A DNA stretch of 64,000 nt from Curtobacterium sp. MCSS17_008 (lineage in GTDB: Bacteria; Actinomycetota; Actinomycetes; Actinomycetales; Microbacteriaceae): the NCBI RefSeq assembly GCF_003234185.1, contig NZ_QKSM01000005.1, positions 185,266-249,265 on the forward strand. The letters are read 5' to 3'. Under the pieces are notes generated by a model that saw only the letters and a list, made by a program, of their open reading frames with translations, searched no databases and was not told the DNA's origin. The position numbers and the translations under genes were made by a program. This document shows, piece after piece, positions 46,511 to 57,576 of the stretch. Positions within the stretch are counted from its first letter, which is position 1. Every line of letters starts with the position of its first letter.

Positions 46511-46823
46511 GGTGCAGTCCTTCCGTGGGAGGTTCGGGCTCCGGGGCCGGGACCGGTCGCCGGAGCCGTCGGGCCTCCCTGTCTACGCCGTCCGCCTGAC
46601 GGGTCGTCCGGTCGGCGCGGTCCCGGCCCGGTTTCGCGTCGCGTTCACCTCGGCGTCACCTGCGGGTCACGAACGCGGGTCACACTCGCCGTGCTCGGGG
46701 GAGTGGAGCGCGGTCGCCGACGGGTGGTCGAGCGGCCGCGCCTTCCCCCGCCCGAGCCCGTTCCGGCCCGAGCTCGTCCGGCCCGGCCCGTCCGGTGCGC
46801 GGGACGCTCGTCCGTGTCGCCGA
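46511..46823. other. Gene-free stretch, acidic protein / recQ
   Basis: These 313 bases hold no convincing gene on either strand. TAGACA (complement of 46580-46585) may be a -10 box for the acidic-protein gene. No strong hairpin or repeat was found. Confidence 0.5.
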
Positions 46824-48455
46824 TCAGACGCGCTCGAGCAGGTGCCGTTCCTCGACGTCGGCGAGCGACAGGGTCTTGTAGCCGGCGGACTCGAAGAACA
46901 CCGTGACCCGGTCGTCCTCGGTGCTCATCACCGTGCCACGGCCCCACTGCTGGTGCTCGACCGGCGACTCCGGCGGCCAGGTGTCGTCGTTCGCGCCGTC
47001 GGCGCCGTGGGCCGTGTCCTCGTAGGCGGTGCCCGCCGTGCACGTGTCGCAGTTGCCGCACGGTTCCGCGAGCTCGTCGCCGAAGTACCCGAGCAGGAAC
47101 TGCCGTCGGCAGCCCGACGTCTCGGCGAACCGACGCATCATGGCGATCCGCGACTCCTCGATCTCCTCGCGCTGCGCCGCCTGCGCCTTGGCGAGCGCCG
47201 CCGCGGCCTCGGCGTCCCGTGGTCCGTCCGGCCGTCGACGCAGCCCGTCCTCGCCGTCGTCGAGTGCTCCGGCGTCCACCAGGGCGTTCGCGGCGCGTCC
47301 GGCGGTGCGCGCGGCGAGGCCGGAGCGCTCCGCGAGCTCCGAACGGGCGACGGCGCCCTCGGACGGCACGGCGTCGAACACGGCGCGCAGGGACGCCGGC
47401 CGGGGTGACCCGGAGGCGAAGAAGCGGCGGAGCCCGAGGTCCTCGGCGCGGTAGTGCATCGTCGCGAGTCCGACGTCCCCGTCGCGGCCTGCCCGGCCGA
47501 CCTCCTGGTAGTACGCGTCGACCGACTCGGGCACGTCGGCGTGCACCACGAACCGGACGTCCGGCTTGTCGATCCCCATGCCGAACGCACTGGTGGCGAC
47601 GACGACGTCGAGGTCCCCGTCGAGGAACTCGTGGTGCACCCGCTCGCGGTCGCGCACCCGGAGACCCGCGTGGTACGGCTTCGCCCGGCGACCGCGCTCG
47701 ACGAGCTCGTCGGCGTAGGTCAGCGTCTCGGCGCGGGTGGCGACGTAGACGATGCCCACGCCGTCGAGCTCCACGACCTGGTCGACGACCGCGGCCTGCT
47801 TCTCGTCCGCGTCGGCGTGGCGGACCACCTCGAAGCGCAGGTTCGGCCGGTCGAAGCCGGTCGCCACGACGAGCGGGTCGCGCATGCCGAGCCGCTCGAC
47901 GATCTCGGACCGGACCGGAGCGGACCCGGTGGCGGTCATCGCGAGCACCGGCGGCCGACCGAGGCGCTCGACGACCTCGCCGAGCACGAGGTAGTCCGGG
48001 CGGAAGTCGTGACCCCAGCTGGACACGCAGTGGGCCTCGTCGATGGTGACCAGGGCGACGCCGGCGTCGCGCAGCCGGTCGACGACCTCGTCCTTGGCGA
48101 GCTGCTCGGGGGCGAGGAAGACGTACCGCGCCTCCCCGGAGGCGACCGCGTCCCACGCGTCGTCGAGTTCGCGGCCGCCGCGCGTGGCGTTGATCGTGAC
48201 GGCCCGGGGCGCTTGCGGGTGGTCCTCGATGCCGACGACCTGGTCCTCCTGCAGGGCGACGAGCGGCGAGACCACGACGACGGCGCCGTCGAGCGCGAGC
48301 CCGGCGACCTGGTAGATCGCGGACTTGCCGGAACCGGTGGGCATGAGCGCCAGGGCGTCACGACCGGCCAGGACGGCGTCGACGACCTGCTCCTGCTCGG
48401 GTCGGAGGTCCCAGCCGAAGACGTCGGCGACACGGATACGGAGTTCCTTCTGCAC
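46824..48455 (-). CDS. RecQ family ATP-dependent DNA helicase
   Basis: A 543-residue superfamily 2 helicase. FGWDLRPEQEQVVDAVLAG (Q-motif region), Walker A LMPTGSGKS, VTIDEAHCVSSWGHDFRPDY (DEAH box with the RecQ aromatic-rich loop), TSAFGMGIDKPDVRFVVH and QEVGRAGRDG are all present. CRRQFLLGYFGDELAEPCGNCDTC is the four-Cys zinc site. No HRDC domain follows, and the last ~70 residues are short and beta-rich. The GTG at 48455 gives the usual N-terminus, and CACGGT lies 6 bases upstream. Unwinds 3'-5' in repair. Confidence 0.93.
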   Translation of the reverse strand: MQKELRIRVADVFGWDLRPEQEQVVDAVLAGRDALALMPTGSGKSAIYQVAGLALDGAVVVVSPLVALQEDQVVGIEDHPQAPRAVTINATRGGRELDDAWDAVASGEARYVFLAPEQLAKDEVVDRLRDAGVALVTIDEAHCVSSWGHDFRPDYLVLGEVVERLGRPPVLAMTATGSAPVRSEIVERLGMRDPLVVATGFDRPNLRFEVVRHADADEKQAAVVDQVVELDGVGIVYVATRAETLTYADELVERGRRAKPYHAGLRVRDRERVHHEFLDGDLDVVVATSAFGMGIDKPDVRFVVHADVPESVDAYYQEVGRAGRDGDVGLATMHYRAEDLGLRRFFASGSPRPASLRAVFDAVPSEGAVARSELAERSGLAARTAGRAANALVDAGALDDGEDGLRRRPDGPRDAEAAAALAKAQAAQREEIEESRIAMMRRFAETSGCRRQFLLGYFGDELAEPCGNCDTCTAGTAYEDTAHGADGANDDTWPPESPVEHQQWGRGTVMSTEDDRVTVFFESAGYKTLSLADVEERHLLERV

Positions 48456-48558
48456 CAGTCGACCGTGCCCGAGGGGTGCTGGTGGGTTCCCTGGTGAGCG
48501 CGTCCCCCGGCCATCCGGCGGAGCGGTCCGGACGTGCCCGCCGTCCACCTCGCGGCGC

Positions 48559-48564
48559 TAGGGT
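48559..48564 (+). promoter_or_regulatory. -10 box of sucCD
   Basis: TAGGGT lies ~100 bases before the sucC start, so sucC would have a leader of about 93 bases. Confidence 0.5.
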
Positions 48565-48663
48565 GGTCGCGGCCGTCGTCTCGACATCGAGCGACCCTCG
48601 ACGTTGAGTGCGCGACCCCATGACCGATGCCGATCGCACGAACCGTGCGGGAAGAAGAACAGC

Positions 48664-49833
48664 GTGGATCTTTTCGAGTACCAGGCCAGGGACCTCTTCG
48701 AGTCCTACGGCGTCCCCGTCCTGCAGGGGATCACCGCCGACACCCCTGAGGAGGCGAAGGCAGCTGCGGAGCGGATCGGCGGCGTGGTCGTCGTCAAGGC
48801 CCAGGTGAAGGTCGGCGGTCGCGGCAAGGCCGGCGGTGTCAAGGTCGCGAAGACCCCCGACGAGGCGTACGAGCACGCGAAGGCGATCCTCGGCCTCGAC
48901 ATCAAGGGCCACACGGTGCAGCGCGTCATGGTCGCCCAGGGCGCCGACATCGCCGAGGAGTTCTACTTCTCGGTGCTGCTCGACCGGGCGAACCGCTCGT
49001 ACCTGTCGCTCGTCAGCGTCGAGGGCGGCATGGAGATCGAGCAGCTCGCCGTCGAGAAGCCCGAGGCGCTCGCCCGCGTCGAGGTGAACCCGCTCACGGG
49101 GATCAACGACTCGGCTGCTGCGGACATCGCCCGCCGGGCCGGGTTCCCCGACGAGCTGGTGGACCAGGTCGCCGCCGTCTTCGTGAAGCTCTACGACGTG
49201 TTCGCCGGCGAGGACGCCACCCTCGTCGAGGTCAACCCGCTCGTCCGCACCGGCGACGGGCAGATCCTCGCCCTCGACGGCAAGGTCTCGCTCGACGACA
49301 ACGCCGACTTCCGCCACGAGGGGCACGCGCAGCTCGAGGACACCGCGAGCGAGGACCCGCTCGAGGCCAAGGCGAAGCAGCACGGCCTGAACTACGTGAA
49401 GCTCGACGGCGAGGTCGGCGTCATCGGCAACGGCGCGGGCCTGGTCATGTCGACGCTCGACGTCGTCGCATACGCCGGTGAGCGCCACGGCGGCGTGAAG
49501 CCCGCGAACTTCCTCGACATCGGCGGTGGCGCCTCGGCCGAGGTCATGGCGAACGGCCTCGACGTCATCCTCGGCGACCCGCAGGTGAAGAGCGTCTTCG
49601 TCAACGTCTTCGGCGGGATCACCGCCTGCGACGCCGTCGCGAACGGCATCGTCGCCGCGCTCGGCATCCTCGGCGACGCGGCGACGAAGCCGCTCGTCGT
49701 CCGGCTGGACGGCAACAACGTGGACGAGGGTCGTCGGATCCTGGCGGAGGCGGCGCACCCGCTCGTCACCGTCGCCGAGACCATGGACGATGCGGCCGAG
49801 CAGGCCGCCGAGCTCGCCGCGGCCGCGGCGTAA
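48664..49833 (+). CDS. sucC: Succinyl-CoA ligase, beta subunit
   Basis: A 389-residue ATP-grasp subunit of the TCA-cycle enzyme that converts succinyl-CoA to succinate with ATP or GTP formation. [19 protein letters not shown] starts it, [17 protein letters not shown] is the ATP-grasp loop, and [18 protein letters not shown] and FLDIGGGAS are conserved. The GTG at 48664 with GGAAGAAGAAC upstream matches the family; 20 earlier open codons are rejected. sucD follows after 14 bases. The message would have a ~93-base leader. Confidence 0.96.
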   Translation: MDLFEYQARDLFESYGVPVLQGITADTPEEAKAAAERIGGVVVVKAQVKVGGRGKAGGVKVAKTPDEAYEHAKAILGLDIKGHTVQRVMVAQGADIAEEFYFSVLLDRANRSYLSLVSVEGGMEIEQLAVEKPEALARVEVNPLTGINDSAAADIARRAGFPDELVDQVAAVFVKLYDVFAGEDATLVEVNPLVRTGDGQILALDGKVSLDDNADFRHEGHAQLEDTASEDPLEAKAKQHGLNYVKLDGEVGVIGNGAGLVMSTLDVVAYAGERHGGVKPANFLDIGGGASAEVMANGLDVILGDPQVKSVFVNVFGGITACDAVANGIVAALGILGDAATKPLVVRLDGNNVDEGRRILAEAAHPLVTVAETMDDAAEQAAELAAAAA

Positions 49834-49847
49834 GGAGCACGAGAGCA

Positions 49848-50741
49848 ATGTCGATCTTCCTCAACAAGGACTCGAAGGTCATCGTCCAGGGCATCACCGG
49901 CGGCGAGGGCACGAAGCACACCGCGCTCATGCTCAAGGCGGGCACGAACGTCGTCGGCGGCGTGAACGCCCGCAAGGCCGGCACGACCGTGACCCACGGC
50001 GACGTCGAGCTCCCCGTGTTCGGCTCGGTGCGCGAGGCCATCGACACCACCGGTGCCGACGTCTCGATCGTCTTCGTCCCGCCGGCGTTCGCGAAGGACG
50101 CCGTGATGGAGGCCATCGACGCCGAGATCCCCCTCGTCGTCGTCATCACCGAGGGCATCCCGGTGCAGGACTCCGCCGCGTTCTGGGCGCACGCGAAGGC
50201 CCTCGGCGGCAAGACCCGGATCATCGGCCCGAACTGCCCCGGCATCATCACCCCGGGCGAGGCGCTCGTCGGCATCACCCCGGCGACGATCACCGGCAAG
50301 GGCCCGATCGGTCTCGTGTCGAAGTCCGGCACCCTGACCTACCAGATGATGTACGAGCTGCGTGACCTGGGCTTCTCGACCGCCATCGGCATCGGCGGCG
50401 ACCCGGTCATCGGCACCACGCACATCGACGCGCTCGCCGCGTTCGAGGCCGACCCCGAGACGACGGCGATCGTCATGATCGGTGAGATCGGCGGCGACGC
50501 CGAGGAGCGTGCGGCCGACTACATCAAGGCGCACGTCACGAAGCCGGTCGTCGGCTACGTCGCGGGCTTCACGGCGCCGGAGGGCAAGACGATGGGTCAC
50601 GCCGGCGCGATCGTGTCCGGTTCCGCCGGCACCGCCGAGGCGAAGAAGCAGGCACTCGAGGCAGCCGGCGTCAAGGTCGGCAAGACGCCGTCCGAGACGG
50701 CCGCGCTGCTGCGCGAGGTGGTCGCCGCCGCGGGGGCGTAG
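49848..50741 (+). CDS. sucD: Succinyl-CoA ligase, alpha subunit
   Basis: A 297-residue subunit with the CoA-binding Rossmann N-terminus ([19 protein letters not shown]) and the phosphohistidine loop [15 protein letters not shown] near residue 250. [12 protein letters not shown] and [16 protein letters not shown] segments (here [13 protein letters not shown]) complete it. AAGGAGCACGAG serves the ATG. It forms an operon with sucC; a perfect 18-bp palindrome of the dispersed family begins 20 bases after the stop and probably ends the transcript. Confidence 0.97.
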   Translation: MSIFLNKDSKVIVQGITGGEGTKHTALMLKAGTNVVGGVNARKAGTTVTHGDVELPVFGSVREAIDTTGADVSIVFVPPAFAKDAVMEAIDAEIPLVVVITEGIPVQDSAAFWAHAKALGGKTRIIGPNCPGIITPGEALVGITPATITGKGPIGLVSKSGTLTYQMMYELRDLGFSTAIGIGGDPVIGTTHIDALAAFEADPETTAIVMIGEIGGDAEERAADYIKAHVTKPVVGYVAGFTAPEGKTMGHAGAIVSGSAGTAEAKKQALEAAGVKVGKTPSETAALLREVVAAAGA

Positions 50742-50760
50742 CGGTCCGCACGACCCGACG

Positions 50761-50800
50761 GACGGGAGGCGCGGTACCAGCGGGTACCGCGCCTCCCGTC
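50761..50800. repeat. Dispersed palindrome, sucD terminator copy
   Basis: GACGGGAGGCGCGGTACC (50761-50778) pairs perfectly with 50783-50800 across a 4-base loop, the tightest copy of the family. It likely acts as the sucCD terminator. Confidence 0.88.
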
Positions 50801-50868
50801 CTGCTGTGGACGGTCGGTCAGTCTCCACAGGTGCCGCGCGGCTCGCTCGGCGACCGGGGGAGGGCACG

Positions 50869-50874
50869 TATCCT
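50869..50874 (+). promoter_or_regulatory. -10 box of the DUF6350 gene (leaderless type)
   Basis: TATCCT is followed by a 7-base gap and the ATG at 50882. Confidence 0.5.
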
Positions 50875-50881
50875 CGCCACG

Positions 50882-52912
50882 ATGAACCGCCTGGGAACCG
50901 CACTGCTGGCCGCCGTCGAGGCGATCGTGACGGTCGGCGTGGGCCTCGGGATCGCCCTCGTCCCGCTCACCCTGCTCTGGGGGTTCGAGTACGGACTGCA
51001 GATCGACTGGGACGTCTTCTGGAAGGCCGCGGGGAGCGTCTGGCTCGTCGGGCACGGCGTCGACGTCACCTTCCGCCTCGGGTCCGACGTGGCCGGGGCA
51101 TCCGGCATCGACGGTGCGGGTGACCCGATCCACGTGACGCTCGCCGCCCTCGGGTTCGCGGTCGTGACGGCCTGGCTCGGCGGCCGGGCCGGACGCCGGT
51201 TCGCCGAGACGGAGCACCGCACCACCGGGCTCCTGGTCGGTACCGCCGCCGTGGCACTGCTCGGACTGGCGATCGCGCTCTCGTCGTCCTCGGCCGCGAC
51301 CAGCCCGGTCCTCTGGCAGGCCGTCGTGCTGCCGGCGCTGTGGTTCGCGGTCCCCGCACTCGTCACCAGCGAGGTCTGCCGCCGGCGGCGCGGGCTGCCG
51401 GCCGACCCCCTGGCGCAGCGGGTGCTCGATCAGGTCGACCGGATCCCCGCGCTGTGGCGCACGATGGCGGGCTTCGCGCTCCGCGCCGGGACGGCCGTCA
51501 CCGCCGTGGTGGTGGCAGCCGCGGGCGTCGTCGTGGCGCTGTTGCTCTTCGCCTCGTTCGCCGAGGTCATCGCCCTGTACGAGCAGTCGCACGCCGGTGT
51601 GATCGGCGGCATCGCGCTGACCGTGGGCCAGCTCGCGTTCCTGCCCGACCTGGTCGGCTGGGCCGTCGCGTGGCTGGTCGGGCCGGGGTTCGCCATCGGC
51701 ACCGGGTCGAGCGTCTCGCCGATCGGGACCGCCCTCGGCCCGATCCCCGGGGTCCCGGTCTTCGGTGCGCTGCCCGCGTCGGGACACACGTTCGGTCTGC
51801 TCGGGGTCCTCGTGCCCGTCGTCGCCGCGTTCGTCGTCGGCGGGCTCATGCGCCCCACGCTCGTCCGGGCGCTCGGTGCCGACGACTCCCCGTTCCGCCG
51901 GGCCCTCGCCGGCGTCGCGACCGGTGTCGTGGCCGGGGTGCTGACCGGCGTCGCCACGGCGCTCACCTCGGGGTCGCTCGGACCGGGGCGGCTCGCCGAG
52001 GCCGGACCGGACGGGCTGCTCGTCGGGCTCCTGGCGACGCTCGAGGTCGGCCTGCCGGCCGCGGTCGCGCTGGCGCTGGGCAGCGATCTCGTCCGGCTGT
52101 CGGAACGCTCCTGGGGCCGCGAACGCTGGATCGAGGCCGACGAGGAAGCCGCAGCGGACGACACCCGTGCCGGTTCGCTCGTCGCCGCCCTCGACGAGGC
52201 CGGCGCCGGTCGGACGACCGAGACGCACCGGTTCGTGGTCGAGGAGGCGCACGACTCGTCGACCCGTGCGACGGGCCACTCGTCGGACACCACGGGCTCC
52301 GCCGGTGACGCCCACCGGACGGAGCCGATCACCGAGCGCGAGCCCGCCGTCGAGCCCGACACCGTCGAGGAAGAGCGCGACGAGCACGAGGCCGAGCCCG
52401 AGCCCGAGCCCGAGCACGGGCCCACGCCGACCCTCGACCGGCGGGCGCCCGTCGAGGAACCGGACGACGTCCCCCTGCCCGACTGGGCCCGGACGGACGC
52501 GGTCGCTGCGGAGCGGGTCGCGCCGACCCCGACGCCCTCCGCCCGTGGCGGGATCAGCGGTCTGCGCGAGCGCCTGCGCGGCGCAGCCGACGACGTGCGG
52601 AACCGCGCCGGCGACCTGCGGCACCGGGTCGGCGGAGGAAGCGCCGCCGGCGACGACGGGGCGCACGCGGGGTACGACACCCTCCCGCACGCTCCCGGAA
52701 CCGAGCCGCAGCCCGCGTTCCCGTGGAGCACCGAGGAGTTCGTCGCCGGGCGCGACGACGCCGACGAGCCGACCGGGACCCCCGCCGAGGTCCCGACCGA
52801 CACTCCCGCAGGGCGCACCCCGTCGACGAGCACGCCGGCCGCGTGGGACCAGACCGACCAGATCGCCGAGGACGAGCTGCCCTGGTGGCGCCGTCCGAAG
52901 CACGACGCGTAG
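50882..52912 (+). CDS. DUF6350 membrane protein
   Basis: A 676-residue protein. About 11-12 hydrophobic segments fill residues 5-410, with [43 protein letters not shown] and PLGP-type segments (here [15 protein letters not shown]) that mark the family. The remaining ~260 residues form a disordered cytoplasmic tail rich in Glu, Asp, Pro and Thr, with an EPEPEPEHG run. Function is unknown; in actinobacteria this family commonly precedes purN, as here (31 bases). The ATG at 50882 is set by the TATCCT box. Confidence 0.85.
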   Translation: MNRLGTALLAAVEAIVTVGVGLGIALVPLTLLWGFEYGLQIDWDVFWKAAGSVWLVGHGVDVTFRLGSDVAGASGIDGAGDPIHVTLAALGFAVVTAWLGGRAGRRFAETEHRTTGLLVGTAAVALLGLAIALSSSSAATSPVLWQAVVLPALWFAVPALVTSEVCRRRRGLPADPLAQRVLDQVDRIPALWRTMAGFALRAGTAVTAVVVAAAGVVVALLLFASFAEVIALYEQSHAGVIGGIALTVGQLAFLPDLVGWAVAWLVGPGFAIGTGSSVSPIGTALGPIPGVPVFGALPASGHTFGLLGVLVPVVAAFVVGGLMRPTLVRALGADDSPFRRALAGVATGVVAGVLTGVATALTSGSLGPGRLAEAGPDGLLVGLLATLEVGLPAAVALALGSDLVRLSERSWGRERWIEADEEAAADDTRAGSLVAALDEAGAGRTTETHRFVVEEAHDSSTRATGHSSDTTGSAGDAHRTEPITEREPAVEPDTVEEERDEHEAEPEPEPEHGPTPTLDRRAPVEEPDDVPLPDWARTDAVAAERVAPTPTPSARGGISGLRERLRGAADDVRNRAGDLRHRVGGGSAAGDDGAHAGYDTLPHAPGTEPQPAFPWSTEEFVAGRDDADEPTGTPAEVPTDTPAGRTPSTSTPAAWDQTDQIAEDELPWWRRPKHDA

Positions 52913-52930
52913 CCCCGGCCGCGCCGCCGG

Positions 52931-52936
52931 TAGGGT
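52931..52936 (+). promoter_or_regulatory. -10 box of purN (leaderless type)
   Basis: TAGGGT is followed by a 7-base gap and the GTG at 52944. Confidence 0.6.
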
Positions 52937-52943
52937 GGTGACC

Positions 52944-53537
52944 GTGCTCGAACTGGTCGTCCTGATCTCCGGTACCGGCTCGAACCTCCGGGCCCTGCTC
53001 GAGGCGACGACCGACGCCGAGTACCCCGCCCGCGTGGTCGCGATCGGGGCCGACCGCGACGCCGAGGGGCTCGGTCTGGGCGAGGAGTTCTCGATCCCGA
53101 CCTTCACGGTGCCGTTCTCCCGCTTCGCCACGCGCGAGGAGTGGGGTGCCGAGCTCGCCACCCAGATCCGTCCGTGGTCGCCCGACCTGCTCGTGCTGTC
53201 CGGGCTCATGCGTCTGCTGCCGCACGCCGTCGTCTCCGAGTTCGCCCCCGCGATCATCAACACGCACCCGGCGTACCTGCCCGAGTTCCCGGGGCCGCAC
53301 GGCGTCCGCGACGCCCTGGTCGCCGGGGTCGAGCAGACCGGGGCGAGCGTCATCCAGGTCGACGACGGCGTGGACACCGGCCCGATCCTGGCGCAGGAGC
53401 GCGTCCCGGTGCTGCCGGGCGACACCGAGTCGACGCTGCACGACCGCATCAAGCCGGTCGAACGCCGCCTGCTCATCCAGACCATCCTCGACATCGCCAA
53501 CGGCACCACCGACCTGAAGGGCCCCCCGAGCGCATGA
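52944..53537 (+). CDS. purN: Phosphoribosylglycinamide formyltransferase
   Basis: A 197-residue enzyme that adds the first formyl group in purine synthesis using formyl-tetrahydrofolate. [16 protein letters not shown] is the phosphate-binding start; [22 protein letters not shown] contains the catalytic Asn and His, and [11 protein letters not shown] the catalytic Asp. The GTG at 52944 is favoured by the TAGGGT box 7 bases before it; a GTG two codons earlier is possible. The stop overlaps purH by 4 bases, the usual purN-purH coupling in actinobacteria. Confidence 0.95.
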   Translation: MLELVVLISGTGSNLRALLEATTDAEYPARVVAIGADRDAEGLGLGEEFSIPTFTVPFSRFATREEWGAELATQIRPWSPDLLVLSGLMRLLPHAVVSEFAPAIINTHPAYLPEFPGPHGVRDALVAGVEQTGASVIQVDDGVDTGPILAQERVPVLPGDTESTLHDRIKPVERRLLIQTILDIANGTTDLKGPPSA

Positions 53538-55192
53538 GCGTGCACGCCGCCGACCCCAGCCTCTACCGCCACCGCGACGTCGTCCCCGTGCGGCGCGCAC
53601 TCATCTCGGTGAGCGACAAGTCCGGCCTGCTCGAGCTCGCCGGCGCCCTGGCCGATGCGGGTGTGGAGCTCGTGTCGACGGGCAGCACCGCGCAGACGAT
53701 CCGCGACGCCGGGTACGCCGTCACCGACGTGTCGGGCGTCACCGGTTTCCCCGAGTCGCTCGACGGCCGGGTGAAGACCCTGCACCCCGCGGTGCACGCC
53801 GGCCTGCTCGCCGATCTGCGGCTGGCGTCGCACGAGCAGCAGCTCGCCGACCTCGGCATCGCGCCGTTCGAGCTCGTCGTCGTGAACCTCTACCCGTTCG
53901 TCGAGACCGTCGCCTCGGGTGCCGACGCCGCGACCGTGGTCGAGAACGTCGACATCGGTGGCCCGGCGATGGTCCGCGCCTCGGCGAAGAACCACCCGAA
54001 CGTCGCCATCGTCGTCTCGCCGTCGTCCTACGCCGAGGTCGTCGAGGCCGTCCGCGCCGGTGGCACCACGCTCGAGCTCCGGAAGCGTCTCGCCGCACAG
54101 GCCTTCGCGCACACCGCGTCGTACGACGCAGCGGTCGCGTCGTACTTCGCGACCGACGTCGTCGCGCCGGACACGACCCCCGTCGCCGAGCAGGCCGCCG
54201 CACCGACCGCCGCCGGCGACCTCGAGACGCCCGGCACCGTCGACGAGACGCTCCGGGTCGAGGCCGGCCTGGCCGCCACGCTCCGCTACGGCGAGAACGC
54301 GCACCAGGCAGCTGCGCTGTACACGACCGCCGGGGGAGCGGGCATCGCGCAGGCGACGCAGCTGCACGGCAAGGAGATGTCGTACAACAACTACGTCGAC
54401 GCCGACGCCGCCGTCCGGGCCGCGTACGACTTCGACACCCCCGCCGTCGCGATCATCAAGCACGCCAACCCGTGCGGCATCGCGATCGCCCCGGCCGACG
54501 CGGCCGACCCGATCGCCTCGGCGCACGCCGCCGCGCACGCATGCGACCCGCTGTCGGCCTTCGGCGGCGTCATCGCGGCGAACCGTCCGGTGACCAGGCA
54601 GATGGCCGAGACCGTGCGTGACATCTTCACCGAGGTCGTCGTCGCCCCGGCCTTCGACCCCGAGGCGCTCGAGGTCCTCTCGCAGAAGAAGAACATCCGG
54701 CTCCTCACGCTGCCGGCGGACTTCGCGCTCGCGACGCGGGAGGTCAAGCAGATCTCCGGCGGGTTCCTCGTGCAGGACGCCGACCGCTTCACCACCTTCG
54801 ACCAGTCGACCTGGACCCTGGTGTCCGGCGAGCCGGCCGACGAGGCCACCCTCGCCGACCTCGCGTTCGCCTGGAAGGCCAGCCGTGCGGTGAAGTCGAA
54901 CGCCATCCTGCTCGCCGACCAGGGCGCGAGCGTCGGCGTCGGCATGGGGCAGGTCAACCGGGTCGACTCGTGCCACCTCGCGGTGGACCGTGCGGGCGAG
55001 CGGGCCCGCGGCAGCGTCGCGGCGTCGGATGCGTTCTTCCCGTTCGCCGACGGCCTGCAGGTCCTGCTCGACGCGGGCGTCCGCGCCGTCGCCCAGCCGG
55101 GCGGCAGCGTCCGTGACGACGAGGTCGTCGCGGCGGCACAGGCGGCCGGTGTGACGATGTACTTCACGGGCGAGCGGCACTTCTTCCACTGA
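53534..55192 (+). CDS. purH: AICAR formyltransferase / IMP cyclohydrolase
   Basis: A 552-residue bifunctional enzyme for the last two steps to IMP. The cyclohydrolase (MGS-like) domain starts at ~residue 17 ([19 protein letters not shown]) with [13 protein letters not shown]. The formyltransferase domain carries the catalytic Lys-His in [39 protein letters not shown] and the C-terminal [15 protein letters not shown]. The ATG overlaps purN by 4 bases. It shares the purine theme with guaB and guaA in this window. Confidence 0.96.
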   Translation: MSVHAADPSLYRHRDVVPVRRALISVSDKSGLLELAGALADAGVELVSTGSTAQTIRDAGYAVTDVSGVTGFPESLDGRVKTLHPAVHAGLLADLRLASHEQQLADLGIAPFELVVVNLYPFVETVASGADAATVVENVDIGGPAMVRASAKNHPNVAIVVSPSSYAEVVEAVRAGGTTLELRKRLAAQAFAHTASYDAAVASYFATDVVAPDTTPVAEQAAAPTAAGDLETPGTVDETLRVEAGLAATLRYGENAHQAAALYTTAGGAGIAQATQLHGKEMSYNNYVDADAAVRAAYDFDTPAVAIIKHANPCGIAIAPADAADPIASAHAAAHACDPLSAFGGVIAANRPVTRQMAETVRDIFTEVVVAPAFDPEALEVLSQKKNIRLLTLPADFALATREVKQISGGFLVQDADRFTTFDQSTWTLVSGEPADEATLADLAFAWKASRAVKSNAILLADQGASVGVGMGQVNRVDSCHLAVDRAGERARGSVAASDAFFPFADGLQVLLDAGVRAVAQPGGSVRDDEVVAAAQAAGVTMYFTGERHFFH

Positions 55193-55232
55193 GACCCGCT
55201 CAGGTCGACGGCGTCCAACAACGCCGGGACCA

Positions 55233-55262
55233 TTGCGCAACACGAGCGACTGTGAATAGTCT
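55233..55262 (+). promoter_or_regulatory. Promoter of the ABC exporter operon
   Basis: TTGCGC (55233-55238) and TAGTCT (55257-55262) are 18 bases apart. Transcripts from here would have a ~480-base leader before the first exporter gene. Confidence 0.55.
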
Positions 55263-55350
55263 GTAAGGCTCCGCACCGCACCGGACGATCGCAACCGGAC
55301 CGGCCGTGCCCGCGGACACATCGGTGACGAAGACGACGACTGGAGTGACG

Positions 55351-55485
55351 ATGGACGCGACGACCGGAACAGTGGCGACGGCTGCCCGGACGGGTCTCGT
55401 GTCCCTCGTGGGGACCACTCCCGACCCGCGACCCCGGACCCGGACGGCGATGCCGATCCGCACCCCGGGCACGGCCGCCGTCTAG
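55351..55485 (+). CDS. Possible 44-residue leader peptide
   Basis: An ATG-started frame of 44 codons with GGAG 7 bases upstream, ending in TAG. The product is Thr/Ala-rich at first and then Pro/Arg-rich (DPRPRTRTAMP). No family was recognised. It lies ~80 bases after the likely transcription start and ~270 bases before the exporter genes, where a regulatory leader peptide would sit. It may be chance: high-GC DNA keeps short frames open. The best supporting evidence is the ribosome site and the position. Confidence 0.35.
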   Translation: MDATTGTVATAARTGLVSLVGTTPDPRPRTRTAMPIRTPGTAAV

Positions 55486-55752
55486 CCAGGCCCCTCCCAC
55501 GGCCTCGCGCCCGACGACACCGTCGGCGAGCGCGGACCACCTGCTGAGAACCCGGGGACCCGTGTCTCCGGTGCCCTCCGGCCGGTCGACGTCACGCGAG
55601 TGACGGCGACGGCGCGCGACCACGCGCCCGGCCGACGACCACCGCACTGCCACGCCGTGCCTCCCGGCCGGACCGCCACCGCCGACGCGACCCGTCGACG
55701 GGACGGCGACCCGACCGTGCGGACACGGCACGACGCACGAGGACGCAACCGC

Positions 55753-57576
55753 ATGTCCACACCGCCCGACCAGGCGCTCCCGTCCACCGACCGCCCGTCG
55801 ACCCTGCGCGCCATCGGCCGCATCTGGCCCTACGTCAAGCCGTACCGCTGGCGGCTGCTCGGCGGCATGGCCGCGGCGATGGGCGCCTCGCTCGTCGCCC
55901 TGGCGATCCCGTACGTGCTGCAGTGGCTCGTCGACGGCCCGCTGTCGTCGCGCGACGCCGCACTCATCTGGCCGGCCGGCCTCGGCGTGCTCGCGCTCGG
56001 CGCCCTCGAGGCGTTCTTCATCGCGTCGCGCCGACGTCTCGTGATGCGGCCCTCGACGCGCATCGAGACGAGCATGCGCAACGCCCTCTACGCGAAGCTG
56101 CAGGACCTGCCGGTGTCGTTCCACGACCGCTGGGAGTCCGGGCAGCTGCTGTCCCGCTCGGTGTCCGACCTGTCGCTCATCCGGCGCTGGCTGGCGTTCG
56201 GCGTCGTGCTGCTCGTGGTGAACATCGTCACGATCGCCGTCGGCTTCGTCGTGCTGTTCACCTTCGGGTGGGTCCTCGGCCTCGTCTTCCTGGTGGCGTC
56301 GATCCCGCTGTGGATCAACGGCCTGCTGTTCGAGCGGAAGTACTCGCAGGTCGCGCGGCGCAGCCAGGACCAGGTCGGCGACCTCGCCACGAGCGTCGAG
56401 CAGTCGGTGCACGGCATCCGCGTGCTCAAGGCGTTCGGGCGCGGCCGGTCCAAGCTCGACGAGTTCAGCGAGCAGGCCGAGGCGCTGCGCGGCACCGAGA
56501 TCGAGAAGGCGAAGGCCATCGCGAGCATCTGGCTGTGGCTGCTGCTCGTGCCGGACGTCGCGTTCGCGCTGTGCCTGCTCGCCGGCATCTGGCTGGCGTC
56601 GCAGGGCGACCTGACGGTCGGGCAGCTGTTCGCCTTCTTCGCGACCGCGACGGTGCTGCGGTTCCCGATCGAGTCGATCGGGTTCTTCCTGTCGATGACG
56701 TTCGACACCCGCACCGCGGTGGACCGGTTCTTCGAGGTCATGGACTCCGAGAACACGATCCAGGACCCCGCGGAGCCGAGGACCATCGCCGAGCCGCACG
56801 GTGCGCTGTCGTTCAACGCCGTGCACTTCCGCTACCAGGACTCGCCGACCGGGTTCCCGGACCTGGTGGACGGCGTCGAGCTGCAGCTGCACCCCGGCGA
56901 GACGATGGCGCTGGTCGGCCTGACGGGCAGCGGCAAGACGACGCTGCTGTCGCTCGTCCCGCGTCTCTACGACGTCACCGGGGGCTCCATCACGATCGAC
57001 GGCGTCGACGTCCGCGACCTGACGCGCGCCGAGCTCCGCCGCCACGTCGGCGTCGCGTTCGAGGACGCCACGCTGTTCTCGACGAGCGTGCGGGACAACG
57101 TGCTGCTCGGCCGGCCGGACCTGTCCGGCGACGAGGCCGAGCGGATCATGCGCGAGGCCCTGGACATCGCCCAGGCGTCCTTCGTCGACGAGCTGCCCGA
57201 GGGCGTCGACACCCGCGTCGGCGAGGAGGGCCTGTCGCTCTCCGGCGGGCAGCGCCAGCGTCTGGCGCTCGCCCGCGCGATCGCCGCGCGCCCCTCGGTC
57301 CTCGTGCTCGACGACCCGCTGTCGGCGCTCGACGTCGACACCGAGGCCCGCGTCGAGGCCGGCCTGCGACGGGTCCTCGCGGACACGACCTCGCTGATCG
57401 TCGCCCACCGCCCCTCGACCGTGACGCTCGCCGACCGCGTGGCGCTCATGGAGGGCGGGCGCATCACCGCCGTCGGCACCCACTCGGAGCTGATGGCCAC
57501 CAACGAGCACTACCGCTACGTCATCTCGTCGCTCGACGAGGACGACGCGCCCGCCCGAGAGGAGGCGATGGCATGA
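55753..57576 (+). CDS. ABC exporter subunit 1 (degenerate ATP site)
   Basis: A 607-residue fused membrane/ATPase half-transporter. Six hydrophobic helices (~35-310) precede the ATPase domain (~350-600). Walker A is GLTGSGKTT, the signature LSGGQRQR, and the switch His lies in AHRPST. Two residues deviate: the Q-loop Gln is Glu (VAFEDATLF), and the catalytic Glu after Walker B is Asp (VLVLDDP). These are the changes of the degenerate-site partner in heterodimeric exporters. The ATG at 55753 has GAGGACG upstream. The stop overlaps the next gene by 4 bases. Substrate unknown; lipids or drugs are typical. Confidence 0.92.
   Translation: MSTPPDQALPSTDRPSTLRAIGRIWPYVKPYRWRLLGGMAAAMGASLVALAIPYVLQWLVDGPLSSRDAALIWPAGLGVLALGALEAFFIASRRRLVMRPSTRIETSMRNALYAKLQDLPVSFHDRWESGQLLSRSVSDLSLIRRWLAFGVVLLVVNIVTIAVGFVVLFTFGWVLGLVFLVASIPLWINGLLFERKYSQVARRSQDQVGDLATSVEQSVHGIRVLKAFGRGRSKLDEFSEQAEALRGTEIEKAKAIASIWLWLLLVPDVAFALCLLAGIWLASQGDLTVGQLFAFFATATVLRFPIESIGFFLSMTFDTRTAVDRFFEVMDSENTIQDPAEPRTIAEPHGALSFNAVHFRYQDSPTGFPDLVDGVELQLHPGETMALVGLTGSGKTTLLSLVPRLYDVTGGSITIDGVDVRDLTRAELRRHVGVAFEDATLFSTSVRDNVLLGRPDLSGDEAERIMREALDIAQASFVDELPEGVDTRVGEEGLSLSGGQRQRLALARAIAARPSVLVLDDPLSALDVDTEARVEAGLRRVLADTTSLIVAHRPSTVTLADRVALMEGGRITAVGTHSELMATNEHYRYVISSLDEDDAPAREEAMA

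Larger units (their letters stand above)
55193..55752. other. Long leader region before the ABC exporter genes
   Basis: This 560-base gap holds a promoter (55233-55262), a possible 44-codon reading frame (55351-55485) and several small hairpins: CCGACG/CGTCGG at 55511-55526, GTCAC/GTGAC, and GCGCG/CGCGC further on. A weak CGGCGT/ACGCCG hairpin (55209-55226) may end purH. No known riboswitch was recognised. Confidence 0.55.

Noticed and set aside
50597..55540. A 1647-codon open frame on the minus strand
   Set aside because: It is antisense to DUF6350, purN and purH, all clear real genes. It is Arg/Gly/Asp-rich with no domain; a shadow frame in high-GC DNA.
54391..57510. A 1039-codon minus-strand frame across purH, the leader and ABC subunit 1
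   Set aside because: It crosses two well-supported genes and a gene-free leader with no start signals or domains.
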